Below the pieces are notes generated by a model that had not been told where the DNA came from, made no database searches, and saw only the letters and a list, made by a program, of their open reading frames with translations. Shown piece after piece: positions 7,707-15,272 of a DNA stretch of 64,000 bases. Source of the DNA: DASYXZ01 sp035946625 (lineage in GTDB: Bacteria; Acidobacteriota; Terriglobia; UBA7540). Every line of letters starts with the position of its first letter. Position 1 is the first letter of the stretch. Where the stretch lies: NCBI GenBank assembly GCA_035946625.1, contig DASYZE010000023.1, positions 7,410-71,409 of the forward strand, in the 5' to 3' direction. The translations under genes were made by a program, and so were the position numbers.

Positions 7707-10700
7707 TCAATAGATCGTTTTGGGCGCCGTGCCGTCGGAAAAAGTCATAGTCGAGTTGCTGGCCATAAATGCGTATCGGGTGCGCTGATAGCTCGAAGCA
7801 GAAGCAAATGCGGGCGTACCCGAAGGAGCGATGCGCGAGAGAATTTTGCCGCTCATCCAGCCCGAGTCCAGCAGCTGATAGGCCATGCTTCCGTCACGGT
7901 AGTTCGGCTGCTTGTCCGTGATTTCGACAATTTGATTGAACACGCCCCGCCGGCCGGTTTCAAAATTCGGCATCAGCGGGTGGGAGAGGAAAGCGAAGTC
8001 ACCCGCCTCCACGGTCAACGTCATGTACTGGCTGGTGACGGCGGCAGTGGGCGCGCCCCCGCGCGGCGAGCCGCTCACCGGGTCCACGCCGTTGTAACGC
8101 CGGAAAATACGAGTGGCCGTCAGCCCGGCCAGCGACACTCCGCCTCGCGCCGAGCGCAGCCCTTTCGATTCGATAATGTCCTGGCCCGCCAGGCCGTATT
8201 GTTCCAGCGAGGGGGCGTCCAGAAAAAGCAGCTCTTGCTGGAACTGGCTGCCGTCATAATCCAACCGGTAGGTCACCTGATTGATGATGGGCTGCCGGGT
8301 GATGCCGGGCAGCACCGTGATGTTGCGCTCGTTGAAGGCGAAGAGGTTCACGAAGCTGTAGGGCGGAACCATGAAGCGCGGGGAAAGGCGCCCGTCCGCC
8401 AGCACGATCAAATAACCACCCAGCGCCTTGAGAATTTCAAATTCCAGGAATTGTTTCGCTTCCACCGGTTGCGGGAAACTGAATTCCAGCACGCACCCGG
8501 CGAAAATATCGTTCCGGTAGGACAGGATGGTGTCCACATCCACGCTGGGATTCGGACTGATCAACGTGGGGTTACTGGTGGTGGCAGAATTCCATTGCGT
8601 CGGATCGTAAATTCGCCACGCGGTTGGGGGGAGCGAAGGCGACTGCCCCATCCCCAACTCATTTTGAAAAACCATCAGCAGTACATCCATGGGATTGGCC
8701 TGCAATGTCCGCGCATGGTCGCGCGACACCGCCATCCCGTCATCGCCGTGCAGGAAAATCTTGGTCTTGGCGCTCCGCGTCAGGTCGCGGCAATGAAGCG
8801 CATAGCCGGTGAGATCGGGAAGCCCCAAAATGGAATCAATCTCCTGGGTCGCCACGGTGACGAAGTCCGACGAATTCATGCCCGGATAGCCGACGCGCAG
8901 GGATATTTTGCGGCCCTCGAGTTTCCCTTTGCTGACCAGCGCGGTCATGTAGCCGCCACCGTCCGTGGCCTCAAGTTCCAACGCGCCGATCGAGCTTTGT
9001 CCGTCCAGCGGGCGAATGGTTTGCTGAACCCCGCGCGGGATTTTCAAGTACGGCCGTCCCGACAGATCTGACGAAGTGGAAGTAAAAAGCACGTCGTTGC
9101 GCGTGCCCGTAATCCAGAACCACGCCGTGGATGCCATCGTCTTGCGCAAGGAAAATTCCCAGGGCAGCGCCCGCGCACCCAGAGAAAACGAAAGCACGCC
9201 GTCGCCGGTGGTGCTTCCCACGATGCCCAAGCTTTGCGCCAGCCGTCCCAGGAACGCGCTCAGCCCGCCCGCGTAGTTGCCGCTAAAGTAGGCTTGCAGG
9301 TCCGCATTCCCGCTCAAGCGCAGGTAAGCGGCCAGCGCTCCCCATGTTCCTTCCATCCAAACCGAGGCGGGCGAGCCGGAATAGCCCCCGGCGGAATCGG
9401 CGTAGGTTTTGAACCCGTCGAAAGGGGTCAATTGCTGATAAGTCTGATTGAACGAATTGGCCAGCGCGCTCAGCGTAATTTGCTGGTTGGCCAAAAAGAA
9501 AGTTTCGAAAATAAATTCCAGGCAGGAGACGGCTTTTACGTCGTCGCCAACCTCATGGCAAAACATGGCGCCCCAGGTGCCGGAGCAATCGAGCGCCAGC
9601 GAGGTGTCGAGTCCGGTGCTAGAGGCGCCCTGGGCGAAGTGTCCTTTCACCGGGCCGCTCGGAGGTATCCAGATTTGCGCCAGCAGCGCAGCGCTGATTT
9701 GCCCAGCGACGGTCGCGGCCTGAGTGGCGGTCGCGATGAGTGATGAGTATTGCGCCGCCGTAATCAGTTCGCGATTCAGCAGGTTCACCGCCGCGGAAGG
9801 CAACACGCGCGCGGCCTTATCAAAGGCGAAATAACAATCGATATTATGTTCGGTAGAAACAGTCGAGATCGGTCCCGGCACGTATTGATAGCCCGGGTCC
9901 TGATACATGCCCCAACCCAAAGTGATCAGGTTTTTCCGCAAGTCGGCTGCGCTCGATTGCAGCGAAAAAAGAAAGTTGAGCATGCTCTGGAGCCCGAGCG
10001 CCGCATTCAAGTAATCCCCCGTGCGCTCCATGTAGACGCCGTAAGCGTACGCTACCCAGGCCACCGAACCGGAGCGGATGTAAGCCTGATCCACCTGGCC
10101 GTTATACACATCGTAGGAGAAACTGAGCGAGCCGGCGGGCTGCGGCGTGCCCACCGATAAATTGTCCAGCCGCAAATTGCCGGCAGTCTGAACGATGACT
10201 TTGAACGACGTGATGGAAACCAGGGTTTCGCCGGCCACATATTGCGCGATTAATGAATTCAGGTTTTGGGTGAACACACGCCAGACACCGGCCGCGAGTC
10301 CCAGCACGGAAGTGATTGTCTTGCTCCCGGAGTTATACCCCGCCGTGCCCGTCGAGGCCAGATTGATGGTGGTCACCTGGCCCCTAGAACTAGTGACGCC
10401 AACGGCAAAGGTAAAATCCACCCCGGCGAGATAATGACACTCGATAATGGAATCGGCCGCGTCCGGCAAACCGCTTCCGATAAAATTCCAACTGGCGGGC
10501 GCGGTGCTGGCGGTGATTGAAATAACGTTGGAGCCGCCCGACTGGGCAGGCGGTTCGGTGGCGTCGAAAACGTTGGCCGCCGTGCCCGCTCCGCTCACCA
10601 GTGACCAGCGCGCTATGGAACCGTCCTGCGCGTCTTCCAGGATGAGCGAGGGCAGATAGCCGGGATTCGCTCGCAAATTGTTCAAGCGCGTGACGATTCT

Positions 10701-11681
10701 TTGCGCCGCGTCCCACAATCCCGCCACTGCGAACGCGATTACGCTCAGCGCCGCGTCGTAAATCCAGCAACGGTTCTGGATGTACGCCGTGTTCGAGCTG
10801 GCCAGCACGCCCGGGCTGGCATAGTCGGGATCGCCCGGCGGCACTTCGATGGAGCGCGGCAGGTCGGCGTATACCGCCTCGTTCTGCAAGGTCGAATACA
10901 AATCCACCGGCCCCAGCACCGGGTCGTTATAAATCATGTGGGCGGTGAGCGTGCCCGCGGCCGGCACCACGCTGGACCCAAAGCGGGCGTGGGTGGAGTC
11001 CTGCACCAGAATCGGAATCTGATCCTCTTGCAGATACTCAATATCCGTCTTGGCATAGACTCGAATGAAATAGTCCGCCAGCTTGTTGCCCACCCCCAGA
11101 TTGGAGTGGGACGTCCACCCGCTCACCAGTGACGTGGAAGACCCCGCCGCGGGCTGGGTGGATGACGCCGGCATCAGGAAGGCGATCACCGTCCCGGCGT
11201 GTACGCCGGCCAGCGCCCAGGTATTATCCGCGGCGATCAGGGACGAGCCTTGGTAATAGAAAACGTCGGTGCGCGAGTACACGTCCACGCGATACTGGCT
11301 GGCGGGCAGCACCAGGTTCAGCACCCGCCCGGTCAGGCTGGTGGTGGCCGTGAGCGCCAGCACATTCACCAGCAGGTTTCCGGAGAGCAGCGGCGTGGCG
11401 GAATAGTTGATGGGAAACCCGTCCGGCCCCGCTTGCAGGTCGGCCGCGATTCCAAACACGGGATCGAGCACGATGTTCGGCCACGGAACCTGGTTCAAAG
11501 CGTCCAGCGTTCCGCTGGCGGGATCCATGGCGCCTTCGATAAATGCAGGCGAGGTGGGCGTGGCCACCGCGTTCCCTACAAACGGCGAGACATTGGCGTT
11601 CTGCCGCGACAACATCCACGTCATCGCGCGGTCAAGCGCCGTGGCCAGATCCCCGGGATAATAATTGTAAACTTCTGCCAC
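7707..11681 (-). CDS. Giant tail hub protein with embedded alpha/alpha-toroid glycosidase-like and carbohydrate-binding-like modules
   Basis: 1324 residues from a GTG start with AAGGA upstream. Residues 1-290 are a virion-type region. Residues 300-345 and 515-865 look like a six-hairpin (alpha/alpha) glycosidase fold: W-I-Y-D-A-A-L-S-V-I-A-F, then G-S-V-A-W-V-A-Y-A, S-T-E-H-N-I-D-C-Y-F-A-F and V-W-M-E-G-T-W. Residues 345-512 form a beta-sandwich insert ending R-L-D-N-L-S-V-G, like a carbohydrate-binding module. Residues 875-1324 (I-P-R-G-V-Q-Q-T-I-R-P-L-D-G onward) resemble siphophage tail hubs. It lies downstream of the tape measure, as expected for a hub. A polysaccharide-degrading tail tip is inferred. 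Catalytic residues were not assigned. Confidence 0.7.
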   Translation of the reverse strand: MAEVYNYYPGDLATALDRAMTWMLSRQNANVSPFVGNAVATPTSPAFIEGAMDPASGTLDALNQVPWPNIVLDPVFGIAADLQAGPDGFPINYSATPLLSGNLLVNVLALTATTSLTGRVLNLVLPASQYRVDVYSRTDVFYYQGSSLIAADNTWALAGVHAGTVIAFLMPASSTQPAAGSSTSLVSGWTSHSNLGVGNKLADYFIRVYAKTDIEYLQEDQIPILVQDSTHARFGSSVVPAAGTLTAHMIYNDPVLGPVDLYSTLQNEAVYADLPRSIEVPPGDPDYASPGVLASSNTAYIQNRCWIYDAALSVIAFAVAGLWDAAQRIVTRLNNLRANPGYLPSLILEDAQDGSIARWSLVSGAGTAANVFDATEPPAQSGGSNVISITASTAPASWNFIGSGLPDAADSIIECHYLAGVDFTFAVGVTSSRGQVTTINLASTGTAGYNSGSKTITSVLGLAAGVWRVFTQNLNSLIAQYVAGETLVSITSFKVIVQTAGNLRLDNLSVGTPQPAGSLSFSYDVYNGQVDQAYIRSGSVAWVAYAYGVYMERTGDYLNAALGLQSMLNFLFSLQSSAADLRKNLITLGWGMYQDPGYQYVPGPISTVSTEHNIDCYFAFDKAARVLPSAAVNLLNRELITAAQYSSLIATATQAATVAGQISAALLAQIWIPPSGPVKGHFAQGASSTGLDTSLALDCSGTWGAMFCHEVGDDVKAVSCLEFIFETFFLANQQITLSALANSFNQTYQQLTPFDGFKTYADSAGGYSGSPASVWMEGTWGALAAYLRLSGNADLQAYFSGNYAGGLSAFLGRLAQSLGIVGSTTGDGVLSFSLGARALPWEFSLRKTMASTAWFWITGTRNDVLFTSTSSDLSGRPYLKIPRGVQQTIRPLDGQSSIGALELEATDGGGYMTALVSKGKLEGRKISLRVGYPGMNSSDFVTVATQEIDSILGLPDLTGYALHCRDLTRSAKTKIFLHGDDGMAVSRDHARTLQANPMDVLLMVFQNELGMGQSPSLPPTAWRIYDPTQWNSATTSNPTLISPNPSVDVDTILSYRNDIFAGCVLEFSFPQPVEAKQFLEFEILKALGGYLIVLADGRLSPRFMVPPYSFVNLFAFNERNITVLPGITRQPIINQVTYRLDYDGSQFQQELLFLDAPSLEQYGLAGQDIIESKGLRSARGGVSLAGLTATRIFRRYNGVDPVSGSPRGGAPTAAVTSQYMTLTVEAGDFAFLSHPLMPNFETGRRGVFNQIVEITDKQPNYRDGSMAYQLLDSGWMSGKILSRIAPSGTPAFASASSYQRTRYAFMASNSTMTFSDGTAPKTIY

Positions 11682-11715
11682 GTGTGGTTAGTCCTTAGCC
11701 CAATTTATTGAGCCT

Positions 11716-11850
11716 GTCAGTAGGTCAGTATTTCAGTAGGTCAGTATTTCAGTAGGTCAGTCCGTCAGTAGGTCAGTCCGTCAACTGACGGATTCAGTTA
11801 GTCATTAAATGCCTGACTGAAGTACTGACCAACCGAAATACCGAAATACT
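11716..11850. repeat. Octamer-type degenerate tandem repeat with inverted second half
   Basis: GTCAGTAG, GTCAGTAT and TTCAGTAG units repeat about ten times, then the inverse (GACTGAAG, TACTGACC, CGAAATAC) follows, so the tract could fold back. It fills the gap upstream of the giant hub gene. It is the same class as the tract at 21303-21430. Confidence 0.85.
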
Positions 11851-11860
11851 CCCCCGTTGA

Positions 11861-11932
11861 CCTTCTTCTTTTACCCTTTACCCTTTACCCTTTAACCTTT
11901 AACCTTTAACCTTCAACCTTTCTTCAACCCCC
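11861..11932. repeat. Heptamer repeat of the ACCCTTT/AACCTTT type with CTTCTTC core
   Basis: Starts with CTTCTTCTTTT, then three ACCCTTT and several AACCTTT/AACCTTC units in register. The same heptamer family recurs at 12711-12760, 18530-18560 and 30440-30475. It overlaps the 3' end of the small gene at 11924. Confidence 0.85.
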
Positions 11933-12106
11933 ATATCCCGTCGTCCCATATCCGCTCAAGCCGTATCCGGTCCAGGTCACTTGCACCGCGTCCGGCCTGA
12001 AGGTGGTGAGCGGTTCCGGCAGCCCGTCAATGGTCACCATGTAGAGTGGGCGCTTGGCCAGCTCCAGGTTTTGCGCATTGAAACTCGGATTGGTAATGAT
12101 GGCCAT
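11924..12106 (-). CDS. Small hub-type N-terminal domain protein
   Basis: A 60-residue protein with AAGGACGAAAG before its ATG. It reads like the first strand-rich segment of siphophage hub proteins: L-A-K-R-P-L-Y-M-V-T-I-D-G followed by T-T-F-R-P and a G-Y-G-x-x-G-Y-G tail. In related phages (from memory of the family, not searched) such a segment is fused to the domain that here forms the C-terminal third of the 1324-residue protein. It may be a split-off hub piece or a separate adaptor. Its ribosome site and stop lie in or next to heptamer repeats. Confidence 0.55.
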   Translation of the reverse strand: MAIITNPSFNAQNLELAKRPLYMVTIDGLPEPLTTFRPDAVQVTWTGYGLSGYGTTGYGG

Positions 12107-12117
12107 CTTCTTTCGTC

Positions 12118-12241
12118 CTTAGTCATTGGTCATTTGTCATTGGTCCTCTGTCATTCGCTTTGTACGCGCTGTCCTTCGTCTGCCTCAATCGACCTCTGGC
12201 TACGGGCCACTGACAATGGACAAATGACAAAGAACAAATGA
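12118..12241. repeat. Heptamer repeat, GTCATTG/GTCATTT then inverted GACAAAT/GACAATG
   Basis: Units GTCATTG, GTCATTT, GTCATTG, GTCCTCT and GTCATTC lead in. After about 40 bp come GACAATG, GACAAAT, GACAAAG and AACAAAT, the reverse complement type. The gap between the two small tail genes has no other content. Confidence 0.8.
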
Positions 12242-12247
12242 CGTCTT

Positions 12248-12634
12248 TCAAGAAACCAACACCCTGCACTTCAGCTTCAGCGCATAGATTCCCGCGGCCT
12301 TGTAAGCAATCCTCGCCCCCGTATCCTCCAGCACGTAATTGGTGTAAGCGTTCAGCGAGGCGTCGGGGTAATAGGCAAAGGCCGCGCCGGTCAAGGCGTA
12401 ATCTAGAAACGCCGTCCAGTTGGCCAGGTCGGCTCCGGCGCGGATCCAATTTAATGTTAGCTCCAGGAACTGGTCGGTACGTTCCAGCACCGACTCGCGA
12501 ATTCCGGCGGTGGAAATGTTGTCGTGCCGGATGGCCGTCTTCAAGTAGCCCGGCTGTTGTTGGGGCGGTGAAACAAAATTCACAATTTGCTGCAACCCGC
12601 CCGCCGGTGTGTAAACAATTTGTGGATTAGCCAT
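12248..12634 (-). CDS. Tail protein downstream of tape measure
   Basis: A 128-residue protein. Its features R-E-S-V-L-E-R-T-D-Q-F-L-E-L-T-L-N-W-I and A-G-A-D-L-A-N-W-T-A-F-L-D-Y-A-L resemble small minor tail proteins placed between tape measure and hub in siphophage clusters. There is no signal peptide or membrane segment. It probably joins the tail tip to the tube, but the role is inferred from position. Confidence 0.6.
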   Translation of the reverse strand: MANPQIVYTPAGGLQQIVNFVSPPQQQPGYLKTAIRHDNISTAGIRESVLERTDQFLELTLNWIRAGADLANWTAFLDYALTGAAFAYYPDASLNAYTNYVLEDTGARIAYKAAGIYALKLKCRVLVS

Positions 12635-12710
12635 ATGACTTTGTTGGCCGCTCTTTGTTAGCCGCTCAATGAGTTAGTGCCTGAATTATGTAAGCACTGA
12701 CCCGCTCCCT

Positions 12711-12760
12711 TTTACCCTTTACCCTTTAACCTTTAACCTTCACCCTTCAACCTTTCTTCA
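12711..12760. repeat. Heptamer repeat, ACCCTTT/AACCTTT family
   Basis: About six units in register, ending in CTTCAACCTTTCTTC. It is the second copy of the family at 11861-11932. It abuts, and slightly overlaps, the stop of the tape measure gene. Confidence 0.85.
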
Positions 12761-13627
12761 CTCCCTCACCGTCGGCTGGCGCACCACCGTGTAGGCCACC
12801 AGATTCACGTCGCGTTCGGTGACGGCCTGGGTGATGTGTCGGACCAATTCATCGATGCCCGCCTGGCCGCCGTAAACCGGCCCTTGAAAAATAACCTGCA
12901 CGGGATTTTGTGCTGCGGGCGCGGTTGCTGAACTCTGCCCGGTAGGGGAACCCTTCGCGGCGGACAAGCCGCCGGGCGCACCGCCACCGGCCGAACTTCC
13001 CCCCCGCGTCCCCGCCGGCGTGGCGATGGCCCGCCCCGCCAGAGCCGCGGCGCCCCCCACCGCTCCGTAGATGGCGGCGGACTCAAACGCGGCCGCCGCC
13101 CCCGAATAATCCTGGACGGCCAGCAGGTAGAAGCCGAGCGCCGCCGCTTGGATCGCCTGCACCAGGGATTGCTGCGCGATGGCGGTAACGGCCTGCACCG
13201 CGGCCTTGCTGAACGCAGCCCCAATCGAGGTTTGCCAGATGATGGCGCTCGCCACGTTGGCGCCCAGCGCTGAGTCAAATTGCAAAAAGGTTTTTCCGAA
13301 CTCCAGGCTCAGATTCTGGGAGGCGTTCAAAACCTCGGTGAGGCTGGCCACCATTTGTGTTTTCCAGATCTGGGCCATCTGCCGGTTCCGGTCCAGAAAG
13401 TTGTTCACCGCCTCCACATTCACATTGAAATGCTGGGAGAGAGTCTGCGCCGTTTGGTCCACCGCACTAAAATTGGCCGTGCCTTGCGCCGACCACAGCG
13501 CCAGATCGGAACTGACTCCGGCCAGGCTCTGCGAAAAATTGGCGCGAAATTGGCGGATACTGCTCTCCGCCTTGGACGGATCAGCTCCAATTCGAATCAG
13601 TAGTTCGGCCGCGCTTTGACTCCCCAT
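12758..13627 (-). CDS. Short tape measure protein
   Basis: 289 residues. The N-terminal 150 residues are amphipathic helix (R-Q-F-R-A-N-F-S-Q-S-L, then long Gln/Ala/Asn-rich helices). A hydrophobic Ala-rich middle (about 140-205) is typical of tape measure proteins. A Gly/Ser/Pro linker (about 208-245) and a short C-terminal domain follow. It lies right after the overlapping tail-chaperone frames, the standard siphophage position. Tape measure length sets tail length at about 0.15 nm per residue (established for lambda-like phages), so a tail near 40 nm is predicted, very short for a siphovirus. No peptidase or lysozyme domain is seen. Confidence 0.7.
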   Translation of the reverse strand: MGSQSAAELLIRIGADPSKAESSIRQFRANFSQSLAGVSSDLALWSAQGTANFSAVDQTAQTLSQHFNVNVEAVNNFLDRNRQMAQIWKTQMVASLTEVLNASQNLSLEFGKTFLQFDSALGANVASAIIWQTSIGAAFSKAAVQAVTAIAQQSLVQAIQAAALGFYLLAVQDYSGAAAAFESAAIYGAVGGAAALAGRAIATPAGTRGGSSAGGGAPGGLSAAKGSPTGQSSATAPAAQNPVQVIFQGPVYGGQAGIDELVRHITQAVTERDVNLVAYTVVRQPTVRE

Positions 13628-13639
13628 ATTTTTTGCCGT

Positions 13640-13733
13640 GGACCGTACTCGGTAGACTGTCGACCGGGAAAACCAAACGTGCCTCTTCGCCTGTGTGCAG
13701 TCTACTGTCTACGGTCTACTATCCTTTCCCTAC
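13640..13733. repeat. Heptamer repeat, GTCTACT/GTCTACG family
   Basis: GTCTACT, GTCTACG and GTCTACT units near 13700, preceded by a partial inverse (GGTAGACTGTCGACC). The same family is at 17640-17712 and 17845-17882. Confidence 0.75.
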
Positions 13734-14056
13734 CAGTTAATTTCCCGCGCTCCGGCGCCGGGCGGCGATATTGCCCCGCCGCCCCACCCTTCCCCGGTAA
13801 TCGCCCGCCGCTCCGCCTCCAGCAACTGCGCCGTGGCCGCCAGATCGAAATCGAGCGCCAGCACCGGGTCCCGAATCACCACCATCTCGCTGGGCCGGCA
13901 CCCGAACTTTTGCGCGGCCAGGGCGAGCAGGCCGAAATTCTCACTCCGGACGAAACCGCTCCAGCTTTTCGCTGGAGAGACCCTCCTGTTGGGCAGCAGG
14001 ATCGGGAGTAGGGAGTCGGGAGTGGGGAGTAGGGGATGAAGAAGGTTTTTTGCCAA
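13730..14056 (-). CDS. Second tail assembly chaperone frame (probable frameshift product)
   Basis: An open frame of 108 codons overlapping the end of the upstream chaperone gene by 116 bp in another frame. The conserved-looking part is residues 40-95 (G-L-L-A-L-A-A-Q-K-F-G-C-R-P then A-T-A-Q-L-L-E-A-E-R). The first 35 residues come from repeat DNA and there is no convincing independent start (TTG at 14056). In lambda-like and Mu-like phages the tape measure is preceded by two overlapping chaperone frames joined by ribosomal frameshifting. This pair has exactly that position. An A6 run (GGCAAAAAACC) lies at the start of the overlap. Confidence 0.6.
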   Translation of the reverse strand: MAKNLLHPLLPTPDSLLPILLPNRRVSPAKSWSGFVRSENFGLLALAAQKFGCRPSEMVVIRDPVLALDFDLAATAQLLEAERRAITGEGWGGGAISPPGAGAREINW

Positions 14057-14483
14057 CTCCCGACTCCCTACCGCCTACTCCCGCTTCTTGCCTAAGCGCC
14101 CGGCAAGCCCACTCAAATATGTAGGCCCGGTCTTTCACCGGAATGTCGTCCAGCGCGATCTCACCCGGCGCGTTCCCGATGGCCGGTTTCACCACGCTGG
14201 CCTTTACCAGTTGGCGCGCGAAGCCAGCCAGGTCCAAGATCTCCTCGCGCGTCATGGCCGCGTCGCTGTCCTGCCGCGCCCCGGCGCTCGATTGCAGTGC
14301 GACGCCCAACAACTGTTGGGGAATTCGCCCGCTCAGTATCCAATCCAGCGGTTCCGGCTTCACCGCCAAAATAACGGCCCCGCTCGGCAGCAACAAACGT
14401 TCCGCGCGCTCCCTGCGGTCTTCGAGCATGGCCGAACGCCAAATCGCCGAACTTGCCACTCCATTACCATGCTTTCTATTCAT
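13941..14483 (-). CDS. Tail assembly chaperone, first frame
   Basis: About 180 residues from the ATG at 14483; an earlier start at 14534 would only add repeat-derived residues. L-P-S-G-A-V-I-L-A-V-K-P-E-P-L-D-W-I-L-S-G-R-I-P and, later, E-I-A-L-D-D-I-P-V-K-D-R-A-Y-I-F-E-W-A resemble siphophage tail-assembly chaperones, which bind the tape measure and recruit tube subunits. Residues 129-164 are encoded by heptamer repeats and read as Gly/Ser/Pro-rich sequence. The frame ends at 13941, shortly after a 7-bp stem CTCCAGC/GCTGGAG (13959-13977) that could stimulate frameshifting. Confidence 0.65.
   Translation of the reverse strand: MNRKHGNGVASSAIWRSAMLEDRRERAERLLLPSGAVILAVKPEPLDWILSGRIPQQLLGVALQSSAGARQDSDAAMTREEILDLAGFARQLVKASVVKPAIGNAPGEIALDDIPVKDRAYIFEWACRALRQEAGVGGRESGVGKKPSSSPTPHSRLPTPDPAAQQEGLSSEKLERFRPE
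13990..14095. repeat. Coding heptamer repeat, GGGAGTA/GGGAGTC with GAAGAAG core
   Basis: GGGAGTA, GGGAGTC, GGGAGTG and GGGAGTA units, then GATGAAGAAGG, then the inverse (ACTCCCG, ACTCCCT, CTACTCC). It could form a long imperfect hairpin. It lies inside the tail-chaperone coding overlap and does not interrupt either frame. Confidence 0.85.
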
Positions 14484-14547
14484 AGAAGCATCCTTTGAAA
14501 AAACGAGGAACGCAGAGCAAAGAATGATGAACACAAGAGGAAGTCCT

Positions 14548-14582
14548 TAATTCATCATTCAGCATTCATCATTTCTTCTCAC
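14548..14582. repeat. Heptamer repeat, ATTCATC/ATTCAGC
   Basis: About four units ATTCATC, ATTCAGC, ATTCATC and ATTTCTT between the tail-tube stop and the chaperone start region. Short but in register. Confidence 0.7.
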
Positions 14583-15182
14583 CTACGTTTGCCGGTAAAT
14601 CTTCCCCACCTGGTCGCCGGCGATGCGCGTGGTATCGGCCAGGCCGTCAAACTTCACCTTGTAGGTGGTTTCCTTCCCGCGCTGAAACGGAAGTTGGATC
14701 GCTTCCGCCTGGTAGGCCTGGTAGAGCTGGCTCACCACGTATTTGCTGGCCGCGTCACGTCGGGGTGAGATCACGGCCACGGAGGTTTTCGGAATGGCGA
14801 TCACACCCCCAAATGAAATCTCTTCGTAGGTTTGGAACCCGGCGGGAAGTCCGGTATCCGTACCCGTGGCGAACAATCCGTGCGCGACGAAATTCTTGAG
14901 CAGGGTCAGGTCCGATTGCTTCATGGTGACTTCAATCGACTCGGCCTCGCCCGTCATCACCACGTCAATGGGCGCCGCGGATTGATCGGCGGAAATTTGC
15001 TCGAGCTTGGGCGCCAGCGCCACTGTGGCCGAGCCCTCCGTCGCTCCCGCAAAGATGGGCGCGCCGCCCGTGGGCGTGCCCGTGGTATCGATCAGCATGC
15101 GGTTCCCGGTGGTCGGCACCGTTACCGCCAGCCACAACTTCCCCGGCCCCTGGTGAATTTTTGTTGCGTCAACGTTGGCCAT
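14583..15182 (-). CDS. Major tail (tube) protein
   Basis: 199 residues with GAGGAGA ahead of the ATG. Strand patterns such as G-E-A-E-S-I-E-V-T-M-K-Q-S-D-L and the C-terminal T-T-Y-K-V-K-F-D-G-L-A-D fit a siphophage tail-tube subunit, and the position between connectors and chaperones is right. An N-terminal segment (K-I-H-Q-G-P-G-K-L-W-L-A) is typical of tube proteins of this group. There is no separate sheath gene, supporting a non-contractile tail. Confidence 0.7.
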   Translation of the reverse strand: MANVDATKIHQGPGKLWLAVTVPTTGNRMLIDTTGTPTGGAPIFAGATEGSATVALAPKLEQISADQSAAPIDVVMTGEAESIEVTMKQSDLTLLKNFVAHGLFATGTDTGLPAGFQTYEEISFGGVIAIPKTSVAVISPRRDAASKYVVSQLYQAYQAEAIQLPFQRGKETTYKVKFDGLADTTRIAGDQVGKIYRQT

Positions 15183-15272
15183 TTTGTTCTCCTCGTTGGG
15201 AAGGATTCGGGAATCAGAATTAAGATCACGGTCATCTATTTCCTAAATCCTAAACTCCTATTCCTTTTTCAG

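Noticed and set aside
7629..9071. Long plus-strand open frame of 480 codons opposite the tail hub
   Set aside because: Composition is Arg/His/Gln-rich antisense translation of the hub gene; no motif or ribosome site.
11861..11932. Telomere-like TTTAGGG repeat
   Set aside because: The unit AACCTTT/ACCCTTT resembles a plant telomere repeat by chance; it is one of many unrelated heptamers here and lies inside a gene cluster.
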